Shown: piece by piece, positions 15,393 to 21,514 of the stretch
Layout: each line of letters opens with the position of its first letter
Position numbering within the stretch: position 1 is the stretch's first letter
Origin: a virus
IMG/VR virus record: IMGVR_UViG_3300021131_000041
Location: 1 to 26,657 of that record
Length of the DNA stretch: 26,657 nt
Direction: 5' to 3' (one strand)
Position numbers and translations under genes: made by a program
The notes under the pieces: generated by a model
Told to the model about the DNA's origin: nothing
What the model saw: the letters and a program-made list of their open reading frames with translations, nothing else
Databases searched by the model: none

Positions 15393-16144
15393 CACTGCCG
15401 AATAGCGGTTCATTAGGATTAGGCGGACCAGCCTCTAATTCTATTAACAATGAATATGGCTACGGCGCTAATTTAAATGCTTACAGGAGTAAGCTTTACA
15501 CGAACTCAACTGGAACTACGATATCTGCATTTCCGTCTCAATATAATCCAATTACGATGCCGACTAATTTTTGGGGGACCAGAAAAATACCGTCAGGCAG
15601 CACAACATATAATCCTGGGACGTCTGCTATTACCATACCGCCATACAACAGCTTGACTGTTAACGTATACGGCCCAGGAGGCGGCGCATCCGGCAGCGAC
15701 GGTTACTACAATTGTGGTAGTTATACCAATAATATATTAGGCGGCGGAGGAACAGGCGGAAGTGGCCCGACGTATTTTGGAACCGGCAGCCCCGGATATG
15801 CCACGCTAACTGCTTACGCGGGTGGCGGAGCTCCACGCGGTTCTCCAGGGTCTAACGCCCCCGGAACTCTTTGGCCGTCTGGAGGCACTGGCGGTGGCAG
15901 CCCTGGCGGCAACGGATCGACAACCGGCATTACCTACACAAACCCACTGATTGGTGGCGGCAATGTTGGCCCAACGACCGGGACGTCCGTGCCTGTTTCA
16001 ATAGGGACAGGCGGCCCTGGTGGCGGTGGCGGCGCTCAAATTTATATCTTACCCGTATTTAATACACCTACCTGTAGTGCATGGAATAACGCCGGCTCAG
16101 GTGGTGGTGGGTCTAACGGGTATATATCTGTCAGCTGGAGCTAG
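15389..16144 (+). CDS. Glycine-rich tail tip adhesin candidate (T-even gp38-like polyglycine sandwich)
   Basis: 251 residues. The N-terminal 80 residues are polar (MTLPNSGSLGLGGPASNSIN, then NEYGYGANLNAYRSKLYT), the likely docking part. From about residue 88 (YNSLTVNVYGPGGGASGSD) to the end it is dominated by Gly tracts of 3-5 separated by short variable loops, ending VSWS. This is the composition of polyglycine II helix sandwiches in gp38-type phage adhesins, where the variable loops bind the receptor. It starts inside the stop of the S74 fibre gene, so the two proteins are probably made and assembled together. The homology is inferred from composition and order only. Confidence 0.7.
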   Translation: MTLPNSGSLGLGGPASNSINNEYGYGANLNAYRSKLYTNSTGTTISAFPSQYNPITMPTNFWGTRKIPSGSTTYNPGTSAITIPPYNSLTVNVYGPGGGASGSDGYYNCGSYTNNILGGGGTGGSGPTYFGTGSPGYATLTAYAGGGAPRGSPGSNAPGTLWPSGGTGGGSPGGNGSTTGITYTNPLIGGGNVGPTTGTSVPVSIGTGGPGGGGGAQIYILPVFNTPTCSAWNNAGSGGGGSNGYISVSWS

Positions 16145-16146
16145 TG

Positions 16147-16272
16147 ATGCACCCGGAGGACATGAATAAAATATACACGCTTCTCCGGGTGTTTGTCGCG
16201 TTGCTCATTGTTATTTTTACTGTCAGGTGCTTAAGCGCAGTATTTCACGGCGTATTATCTGCGATCGAGTAG
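16147..16272 (+). CDS. Tiny membrane protein, 41 aa
   Basis: A short frame starting 3 bases after the adhesin stop, with GGAG 7 bases before the ATG. The product is mostly one strong membrane helix (IYTLLRVFVALLIVIFTVRC) with a short polar start (MHPEDMNK). Its last 18 bases overlap the convergent 3' end of gcrA. A hairpin (16150-16191) lies over its 5' end and hides a second GGAGGA plus ATG (16162). It could be a small holin-like or envelope protein, or the segment could simply be a terminator. The hydrophobic run favours a gene, but the evidence is modest. Confidence 0.45.
   Translation: MHPEDMNKIYTLLRVFVALLIVIFTVRCLSAVFHGVLSAIE
16150..16191 (+). terminator. Hairpin at the end of the virion operon
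   Basis: CACCCGGAG (16150-16158) pairs perfectly with CTCCGGGTG (16183-16191), a 9 bp G+C-rich stem with a 24-base A+T-rich loop, followed on the plus strand by TTTGT. It comes just after the last virion gene and before convergent gcrA, where a terminator is expected. The T-run is short, so it may be weak, or it may instead control the tiny gene at 16147 by covering its ribosome-binding region. Confidence 0.45.
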
Positions 16273-16743
16273 TTTTTCCAATTTAATTCTTGCGGGTATG
16301 TAGCAACGATCGGCGTGAGGCTTGCAGTAAGAACCGCGGTCAACACGTTCGCCGCAATACACTGGCGGCTTGTCGTTTTCTGTTGTTACAATAAATCGGC
16401 ATGAGTAATAGCTCAAATCAAGCAATGACACGCCGGTTATTGGTTTGCTAAAGTATTCGTTTATGTCAAAGGCACTTGTTATATCTGCTCTTGGCATATC
16501 CATTCTTATCTTTGGCTTTACTTCTATTTTCTTTTCAATCTTTGCCTTCTTCTTTTCTGCCTTCTCTTTTTCGTTATTCCGCCCAGACGCTCTCTCCTCT
16601 ACAAAAACGCCACTTCTTCTTTGTCGGTGAACAAATCCAAGAATTGCGTTCCTGGTTAAGTTAAGGGCGGTGGCTATTTCGCTGCCGCTACTGCCGGCGT
16701 TCCACATTTCTATAATTTTATTTTTAGCTGCGTCGTCGATCAT
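16255..16743 (-). CDS. gcrA: GcrA-family cell-cycle transcription regulator
   Basis: 162 residues. Residues 1-45 match the GcrA DNA-binding helix-turn-helix (AAKNKIIEMWNAGSSGSEIA, then LNLTRNAILGFVHRQRRSG). A Lys/Glu linker follows (52-80), then the conserved GcrA C-terminus (105-147) with C115-R, V-Y-C130-G, SYC140-KPH143 spacing. In Alphaproteobacteria GcrA binds methylated GANTC near promoters and works with the housekeeping sigma factor to drive cell-division genes. A phage copy could redirect that programme or control phage promoters. AAGGTG precedes the ATG. It is divergent from 16870, and its 3' end meets the virion operon. The Lys-rich linker differs from host proteins as I know them. 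Confidence 0.88.
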   Translation of the reverse strand: MIDDAAKNKIIEMWNAGSSGSEIATALNLTRNAILGFVHRQRRSGVFVEERASGRNNEKEKAEKKKAKIEKKIEVKPKIRMDMPRADITSAFDINEYFSKPITGVSLLDLSYYSCRFIVTTENDKPPVYCGERVDRGSYCKPHADRCYIPARIKLEKLLDRR

Positions 16744-16869
16744 TTCATCACCTTGCTATATATCGATTTCTAACGTATGATGCGCAACATATTGACGTTA
16801 TTGACAATTCTGTGACGTCCCCTCATGCGCAAATCAAACATTAGTAAGACTTAACCAAAGGTCAATACA
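16744..16869. promoter_or_regulatory. Divergent control region between gcrA and metallophosphoesterase genes
   Basis: 126 bases must hold promoters for both directions. Three similar steps, TTGAC (16792), TTGAC (16801) and GTGAC (16812), lie 9 and 11 bases apart on the plus strand, which places them on about one face of the helix. They resemble either minus-35 elements or a row of operator half-sites. I cannot find a good minus-10 at standard spacing for any of them. TATATA lies at about 16757-16762 next to gcrA. No GANTC is present, so the phage GcrA is not expected to act here through methylated GANTC. Confidence 0.4.
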
Positions 16870-18186
16870 GTGGCGCGAGAAATCCCCTCAAAAGATGACC
16901 TAAAAAAATTAATTAAATTAATAGAAAGCCTTCTTCAGGAAGGCTGCAAGCCACAAGGCATTCCAACAAATAGCCACGAGCGGACGGCGATATCGACTGC
17001 CGCGAAGAAGATGGGCGTCCACGCGCAAACGGTTCACCGAAGACTGGCAATCGCCGAAACAGAATACGGCCTTGAGCCAGACTGGTCTCTTTACAAGGAT
17101 CCTGCTTCTTCTGGAGAGGAGAAGTCTGCGGAGCACTTAACGGTCCGCCGCTTAAAGGATAAGCTTGCCAGCGCTGAAGCCAGGGCAGCCGCCGCAGAGC
17201 GCACTACAATTAGCGCAGAGGCCCTCAGGGAGGGCGTATTTAATCTTACTGCTACTCCACTATACCCTCAGCCCTGGAAGCCATCCAAGGACACTGCGGG
17301 ACGCGTCAGAAAAGAGGCGCTTATTCTTCAGATATCCGACGTCCACATGGGCGAGTATATCGACAAAGACCAAATGGGCGGCAGGAACTCCTACAGCAAA
17401 GAAATATGCGGAAAGCGCTTGCAGAGGCTATTTCAAAGCGTCGTCAAAATGGGCACGGTTCATTGGTCCGGCCCTCCTCCTGCCATCATATACGTTATAC
17501 TTTGCGGAGATTTAATCTCCGGGGAAATACATGAAGAGCTGGCAAAAACCAATGATCTTTTGGCTATTCCTGCTGTGCGTGAGCTTTCTCAGCATCTCAT
17601 ATCCGGTCTGGAGCTTCTACTCTCTTCCTTTGACTGTGAAATCCGTGTCGTCTCCGTCCCAGGAAATCACGGTCGAACGACTAAGAAACCGGAAGCCAAA
17701 GGATTTGTTGTCAACTCATATGATACTTTGGTCGCTTGGCTTGTCGAGAGCTGGTTTACTGGAAGACAAACAAAGCGGATATCTTTCTCCGCTCCCATAT
17801 CTGGCGACGCATTAATCAATATAGCAGGCTGGAATTTCCTCTTCACGCATGGCGACAGAATAGGCAGCCGGGGCGGCATGGGCATGATTGGTCCGTCTGC
17901 CACGATCGCCAGGGGCATGCAGCGCATCATACAAGATTATGCATCTGAGCAAGTTGTGGTAGACTGGGTGATGGTTGGTCACTTCCACACTCCTGTGGAA
18001 CTAGAACAGGGGTTTGCCAATGGGTGTTTATCAGGCCCTTCTGAATACTCTCGCTCTGGCCGTATGCGTAGTCATCCTGCTTGTCAGTGGCTTATTTCCG
18101 TTCATCCTGATCACGGCGTTGCTCGCCGCTGGAAACTTGTCGTCGGGACCCCGGATGAGGGAAGTATATATAAGGGAAGGGCGTAA
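16870..18186 (+). CDS. Metallophosphoesterase with N-terminal HTH and coiled coil
   Basis: 438 residues from a GTG; no ATG fits better and the N-terminus reads well. Residues about 30-65 resemble a helix-turn-helix (ISTAAKKMGVHAQTVHRRL), followed by an Ala/Arg/Glu-rich coiled coil (90-120). The calcineurin-like phosphoesterase motifs are complete: D157-V-H159, G213-D214, G265-N266-H267, H327-G-D329 and G370-H371-F-H373. These bind two metals and cut phosphodiester or phosphomonoester bonds. The fused DNA-binding region suggests a nucleic-acid substrate, as in SbcD or Mre11-type nucleases, but no SbcC partner is seen. Such HTH-phosphoesterases recur in aquatic phages with unknown role. It is divergent from gcrA. 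Confidence 0.85.
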   Translation: MAREIPSKDDLKKLIKLIESLLQEGCKPQGIPTNSHERTAISTAAKKMGVHAQTVHRRLAIAETEYGLEPDWSLYKDPASSGEEKSAEHLTVRRLKDKLASAEARAAAAERTTISAEALREGVFNLTATPLYPQPWKPSKDTAGRVRKEALILQISDVHMGEYIDKDQMGGRNSYSKEICGKRLQRLFQSVVKMGTVHWSGPPPAIIYVILCGDLISGEIHEELAKTNDLLAIPAVRELSQHLISGLELLLSSFDCEIRVVSVPGNHGRTTKKPEAKGFVVNSYDTLVAWLVESWFTGRQTKRISFSAPISGDALINIAGWNFLFTHGDRIGSRGGMGMIGPSATIARGMQRIIQDYASEQVVVDWVMVGHFHTPVELEQGFANGCLSGPSEYSRSGRMRSHPACQWLISVHPDHGVARRWKLVVGTPDEGSIYKGRA

Positions 18187-18212
18187 GAAGCGTCCATTTT
18201 AAGGGGCAAGTC

Positions 18213-18458
18213 ATGAGTGAGTATGACGACGACGATATCCCAGAGATCGACACGTCAGACGTGGACGAATTTCCGCTAGACGCAGTCGCGGCAAGAGTAA
18301 TTTCCTTCACAAAGCTTATTGCCTTGGTGGATCACATCAAGCACGACGAAGCGCAGAAGGAAGCGGTCATGATGCTGAAGGCCGTTCGTCGCTCGTTCAA
18401 GACAATACCAACGGCAGACGAAATAACGTCAATACCAGGCGGTAAAACAGATAAGTAA
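18213..18458 (+). CDS. Small acidic protein of unknown function, 81 aa
   Basis: Starts MSEYDDDDIPEIDTSDVDEF: about half of the first 20 residues are acidic. A helical part follows (VAARVISFTKLIALVDHIKH, then EAQKEAVMMLKAVRRSFKTI). AAGGGG lies about 9 bases before the ATG. The acidic N-terminus could mimic DNA or bind a basic partner, but nothing proves this. It follows the phosphoesterase gene by 26 bases and probably shares its transcript. Its TAA directly abuts the TAA of the convergent gene at 18459, with no base between. Confidence 0.7.
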   Translation: MSEYDDDDIPEIDTSDVDEFPLDAVAARVISFTKLIALVDHIKHDEAQKEAVMMLKAVRRSFKTIPTADEITSIPGGKTDK

Positions 18459-18761
18459 TTACCGCCTTGTCTCTACTCTGATAATTTCTAAGACGTCTTC
18501 AAAGTCTGCGGCGTAGTGGCTGATCTTAAATATTGTATTATTTACGCGCGCAATTTCATTTTGCAGTCTGTCGCACTCAGCTTCGTATCCAATTGCGTCG
18601 TGCGTTATTCTTTCACTTAATATTTTTACTTCTTCGCGAAGCCGCACAATTTCTTCCGCGGCCTCAATCATTACTGGCCCGCACATAACGCGGTAAAGCT
18701 TACTCTCTCTCTTGGCCAATTCGTTAAGACGCTTAACAATGTCTCTACCTGGCCAGCTCAT
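18459..18761 (-). CDS. Small coiled-coil protein of unknown function, 100 aa
   Basis: Starts MSWPGRDIVKRLNELAKRES with AGGAA upstream. Residues about 35-75 are a heptad-patterned helix (AAEEIVRLREEVKILSERIT), and the C-terminus is another helix (FEDVLEIIRVETRR). The layout of a short charged head, an AAxEI core and a coiled coil is common in small phage early proteins and is loosely like the modules at 23351-24910, though the sequences are not clearly related. It is the last gene of the minus-strand operon. No function is known to me. Confidence 0.7.
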   Translation of the reverse strand: MSWPGRDIVKRLNELAKRESKLYRVMCGPVMIEAAEEIVRLREEVKILSERITHDAIGYEAECDRLQNEIARVNNTIFKISHYAADFEDVLEIIRVETRR

Positions 18762-18770
18762 TTTCCGTTC

Positions 18771-18956
18771 CTATTTGGAGTAACACTTTATTACAATTGG
18801 CGAAGTGGGTTCGCACTTTACTGGGCGGTATACACCATTTGATTTATACTCATACCCATTTGTGTCTACACTGCATCCAATGACTGGCAATATAATTATG
18901 GTCGATATTACCAGAGTGAATGCTATTTTGTCAGCTCTCAAAAGTATTGAGCGCAT
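18771..18956 (-). CDS. Small predicted lipoprotein, 61 aa
   Basis: AAGGAGG, which overlaps the upstream stop, sits 4 bases before the ATG. The N-terminus is a lipoprotein signal: MRSILLRADK, hydrophobic core IAFTLVISTIIILPVIG, and lipobox V25-I-G-C28. The mature part is only about 34 residues with two more cysteines (VKCEPT, IKCYSK) that could form a disulfide in the periplasm. It lies in the early operon far from the lysis cassette, which already has an o-spanin. Early phage lipoproteins such as T5 Llp can block receptors against superinfection, and that is a possible role here. Only the signal peptide is directly supported. Confidence 0.7.
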   Translation of the reverse strand: MRSILLRADKIAFTLVISTIIILPVIGCSVDTNGYEYKSNGVYRPVKCEPTSPIVIKCYSK

Positions 18957-18965
18957 GCAGCCTCC

Positions 18966-19163
18966 TTACACTATTGTCTTCTCAATGTCCTGCTTGATAA
19001 GACCAACAACCTTCAAGATAACCTTAAGTTCATACTCTCCGTAGTTTCCATAGTGGGACTGAATATAGGTCTGTGACTGCCACGCTTCACAAACCTGAAC
19101 GCATTTAGTCCATTCTGTTTTAGTGCCGGCAGCGTAGCCATCGGCGTATGGATCGTCAGACAT
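18966..19163 (-). CDS. Small protein of unknown function, 65 aa
   Basis: The start at 19163 (MSDDPYADGYAAGTKTEW) is chosen because GGAGAT lies just upstream; a longer frame to 19205 has no ribosome site and reads as non-protein. The product has a DPYADGYAAG opening, one CVQVCEAWQSQ helix and a C-terminal helix (ELKVILKVVGLIKQDIEKTI). The DPxxxGYxxG opening is frequent in small phage proteins. No function is known to me. Its stop codon overlaps the ribosome site of the lipoprotein gene, so the two are coupled. Confidence 0.68.
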   Translation of the reverse strand: MSDDPYADGYAAGTKTEWTKCVQVCEAWQSQTYIQSHYGNYGEYELKVILKVVGLIKQDIEKTIV

Positions 19164-19210
19164 CTTATCTCCTGCAGTGAAAAAGGCCGCAACAAGTGCG
19201 GCCATTGTTA

Positions 19211-19600
19211 TTACTCAGCGGGGCCAAGTATTTCATCGGACAAAGCGTCCAAGTCTACCGGGACGTTTTTTGTTTTCTTCGTAAAAGAAAGCGTATTCCC
19301 CGGAAGTCCAACACCCTTCATGCCAATTTCTGACGCGACGTGACCGGCAGCAAACTGACCAGCAAACGCTAAATAGTTCATGGCGTCAACGTAATTATCT
19401 TCATACGCACGCTTCTCCTGCATGCGGCCAAGCTTCACGCAATGCAAGATCATTGCAATATCGTAAGGCGTGTATTCCTCACCCATTGTCGCCGTTGCAA
19501 TGCGTGCAATGATTTCAAAGCATGCGTCAGGCGATCCGTATTGCTTTGACCTGTCGTCAACGATTTTTGCGGCAGTGAGTAATGCTTCCTTGTGATGCAT
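19211..19600 (-). CDS. DUF6378-like phage protein, 129 aa
   Basis: The block LLTAAKIVDDRSKQYGSPDA, then IARIATATMGEEYTPYDIAM, then KLGRMQEKRAYEDNYVDAMN matches the pattern of DUF6378: R-x-K/Q-Q-Y-G, T-P-x-D-I-A, K-x-x-R, D-x-x-x-D-x-x-x-Y. Helical proteins with this spacing of acidic residues and Lys resemble small all-alpha nucleotide-binding folds of the MazG type, but no activity is established. AGGAG lies before the ATG. The C-terminal 35 residues are a polar tail. It is a middle gene of the minus-strand DNA-metabolism operon. Confidence 0.78.
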   Translation of the reverse strand: MHHKEALLTAAKIVDDRSKQYGSPDACFEIIARIATATMGEEYTPYDIAMILHCVKLGRMQEKRAYEDNYVDAMNYLAFAGQFAAGHVASEIGMKGVGLPGNTLSFTKKTKNVPVDLDALSDEILGPAE

Positions 19601-19616
19601 ATCTATCTCCTATTTC

Positions 19617-19862
19617 TCACACATATTGATTGGTAAAAACTTTAACCTTGCCCACATAGCGATGATTAATCGCGACATTGCCACGACTAATATAGTTTGC
19701 TGAATAGCGATCTTTATAAAACTCTTCAACGATTACATAGTCATTCTCGTTAAGAACGCGAACAAAATCCTCAAGACTGTTTGATGATTTGTGCTCGACA
19801 TGCATTTGGTGAACAAGGTTATCTGTGTAAGATGGCATGTTCATCGTTATTAAAAATCGCAT
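19617..19862 (-). CDS. Small protein of unknown function, 81 aa
   Basis: Starts MRFLITMNMPSYTDNLVHQM with AAGGAA upstream. Beta/alpha pattern: strand, helix (SLEDFVRVLNENDYVIVEEF), strand, and a conserved-looking end (GNVAINHRYVGKVKVF). I have the impression that similar sequences are common in marine phages beside SSB and DUF6378 genes, but their function is not known. It follows a hairpin in the gap after the SSB-like gene, which may separate or stabilise the two messages. All features look like a normal expressed gene. Confidence 0.72.
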   Translation of the reverse strand: MRFLITMNMPSYTDNLVHQMHVEHKSSNSLEDFVRVLNENDYVIVEEFYKDRYSANYISRGNVAINHRYVGKVKVFTNQYV

Positions 19863-19880
19863 ATCAATTCCTTATTAAGC

Positions 19881-19920
19881 CGGGGTGTGATGCGGCTTTG
19901 CGTTGTAACACCACACCCCG
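19881..19920 (-). terminator. Stem-loop downstream of the SSB-like gene
   Basis: CGGGGTGTG (19881-19889) pairs perfectly with CACACCCCG (19912-19920), a 9 bp G+C-rich stem with a 22-base loop. It lies in the 97-base gap after the SSB-like gene on the minus strand. No T-run follows in the direction of transcription, so it may be an attenuator or an mRNA-end stabiliser that makes the SSB-like protein more abundant than downstream products, rather than a full stop. Confidence 0.5.
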
Positions 19921-19959
19921 TATCAGGCGACGTTGTTGGGCCCCGCCACCTAATTAATA

Positions 19960-20595
19960 TCAACCAAAGTCATCATCCCCGCCCGCGGGAGCAGAAACCT
20001 TAGTAGAGCCAGTCGACGGCGGCGTTGTTGATACTTTAGCCGACGAGCTACGCTCCTTGTGGACAAGATCATCAGGACGAGAAACCCAACCCGTGATCTT
20101 GAACTTTGGCGCGTAGTTCGTCGACTTACGGGCCCCTTCACCCGAAGTGATTGCTACTGTATCCTCAAGTGATACAATTGGCAATTTGCCTGCATTGGCA
20201 GAAGACTGAGACTTGTATTCGTCGTGCAGCTGGTCAAGGCCGCGCATAAACGCCTTAGCGGTTGACGCAAACTCTCTAATGTCGCCGCCGCAATCCTTGC
20301 CAAGCTTAACGATGAAGCGGACGCCTTCGCGGAAAGTGTCTCCTGGCTTCTCTGGCTTTGGTCCAGATCCCAGGACTGACATTGCAAACTGCGGAGCTCC
20401 GCTCTCAAAATCAATCCACCCAGTCTCAAGGTTCTCCAGGTCAAAGACAGCCTTAAATGTTCTTGAGATGTCTGTATTTTGGCTCTCTCCATTTACGCGA
20501 TCGACGCGAAACATCTTGCCGGCGCGGGCATCATATTTAACGATAGGTAAAAAATCACCACCGCCTGCGCTCTCATAATTAATACCTAATGCCAT
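19960..20595 (-). CDS. Single-stranded DNA-binding protein (phage type, probable)
   Basis: 211 residues with GGAGAG before the ATG. The N-terminal 160 residues are beta-rich with aromatic and charged positions (FLPIVKYDARAGKMFRVDRV, LETGWIDFESGAPQFAM), an OB-fold-like pattern. A flexible Ser/Thr/Pro/Lys linker follows (about 180-203), and the protein ends GGDDDFG. An acidic tip with a final Phe is the hallmark of SSB proteins, where it recruits replication and repair partners. Phage proteins of this type protect single strands during replication and recombination. A hairpin follows the gene. The family call is by layout and tail, not a full domain match. Confidence 0.72.
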   Translation of the reverse strand: MALGINYESAGGGDFLPIVKYDARAGKMFRVDRVNGESQNTDISRTFKAVFDLENLETGWIDFESGAPQFAMSVLGSGPKPEKPGDTFREGVRFIVKLGKDCGGDIREFASTAKAFMRGLDQLHDEYKSQSSANAGKLPIVSLEDTVAITSGEGARKSTNYAPKFKITGWVSRPDDLVHKERSSSAKVSTTPPSTGSTKVSAPAGGDDDFG

Positions 20596-20661
20596 AACTA
20601 CTCTCCATTTTAGGGTTATCTAGCCAACCCACTGCTCTTTGCCATTTTGGCGAAGCTCTAA

Positions 20662-20895
20662 TTATCGAAGATAGGGCGCGATAAAATTCTCTATCTGGTC
20701 GAAGATTTCTTCAGGCGTCTCAAAGACGCCAATCTCTCCGTGACTTGTCCTTATACCCGTCTTGCCCTTGTCTTCCTTATCACCAGCGGCGACGCCGTCT
20801 ACGTGACTGGCGCGTATATAAACTGGCTGGTCATTGTATGTGCTCTTGAGTTTAATAAACCCACACAAGTGATGCTTTTCCATATCAATCCCCAT
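20662..20895 (-). CDS. Small beta-rich protein (FlbD-like fold possible), 77 aa
   Basis: From the first ATG, which overlaps the oxygenase stop as TAATG, the product is MGIDMEKHHLCGFIKLKSTY and onward. A second ATG at 20883 is also possible and would remove four residues. The pattern FIKL..., PVYIRASHVDGV, GIRTSHGEIGVFETPEEIFD is three or four strands and a helix, like small proteins of the FlbD type and similar phage orphans with a core that sets a residue list before a strand I-x-V-x-E-(S/T)-P-E-E-I. The function in the phage is unknown. It is translationally coupled to the oxygenase gene. Confidence 0.68.
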   Translation of the reverse strand: MGIDMEKHHLCGFIKLKSTYNDQPVYIRASHVDGVAAGDKEDKGKTGIRTSHGEIGVFETPEEIFDQIENFIAPYLR

Positions 20896-21491
20896 TATGC
20901 CGTGCAGAACTCAATCCACGTAGTGACGATGTATTTATTACCAGACAAAGGCGGATTGCCTCTGTGCGTATGCGTGAAAGATGCGGGGCATAATATTATT
21001 GTCCCTCTTTTTGGTGGGATGCGTTTTCTTTGATAAAGAAGCTCTGTCTCGCCGCCTTCTTCTACGTCGTTCAAGTATAGAATAGCGACAAACAATCTTC
21101 TCCCAGTGGCGACAGATCCCGCCTCGCAATGCCATACGTGATAACCTTCTCCAGGTCCTGTCTTCTGTATCTGTATAGTCTCAGATATTCTGTGAGCGCC
21201 AAGAGATGGAATAACGCCATACTTATCTACATACTTTTCATAGCAGCGCCACAAGGCGTCGCAAAACGGTCTAATGGCACGAACATTATTCTCCATAAAT
21301 ACTGGATCGAAAGATTGCGTCGTAAAATACAAAGATCCTTCTTTGTGTATTTTAGAAATACCTTCGTGTGATTGGCGCGTATATGTCGTGCCAATTTTAT
21401 CCATGTATTCATACAGTGTAATTATCTCTTGGCACTCATCTTCAGACACGGCGTCTTCAAATATGCCAAGGAAGTCTTCTACTTCTGCCAT
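20895..21491 (-). CDS. 2-oxoglutarate/Fe(II) oxygenase (prolyl 4-hydroxylase-like)
   Basis: 198 residues. Jelly-roll dioxygenase signatures: Y118-HVWH121-C-E123 as an HxE variant of the HxD iron site, FVAILYLNDVEEGGETELLY (typical P4H strand), GTIILCPASFTHTHRG with distal His H176, and K186 ten residues further to hold 2-oxoglutarate. The enzyme should use O2 and 2-oxoglutarate to hydroxylate a substrate, which in phages could be a protein (virion or host) or a nucleic acid. GGGG lies before the ATG. It belongs to the early operon between nuclease and SSB-like genes. The HxE ligand is unusual but known in other members. Confidence 0.85.
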   Translation of the reverse strand: MAEVEDFLGIFEDAVSEDECQEIITLYEYMDKIGTTYTRQSHEGISKIHKEGSLYFTTQSFDPVFMENNVRAIRPFCDALWRCYEKYVDKYGVIPSLGAHRISETIQIQKTGPGEGYHVWHCEAGSVATGRRLFVAILYLNDVEEGGETELLYQRKRIPPKRGTIILCPASFTHTHRGNPPLSGNKYIVTTWIEFCTA

Positions 21492-21514
21492 TGTATTCCC
21501 CGATACTACATCTA

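Noticed and set aside
16801-16829. Sigma-70 promoter at TTGACA 16801
   Set aside because: A good minus-35 but no minus-10-like hexamer at 16-18 bases; kept only as part of a general control region.
18771-18956. Second o-spanin
   Set aside because: Far from the lysis cassette, in the early operon on the other strand, and not nested in a coiled-coil membrane protein gene.
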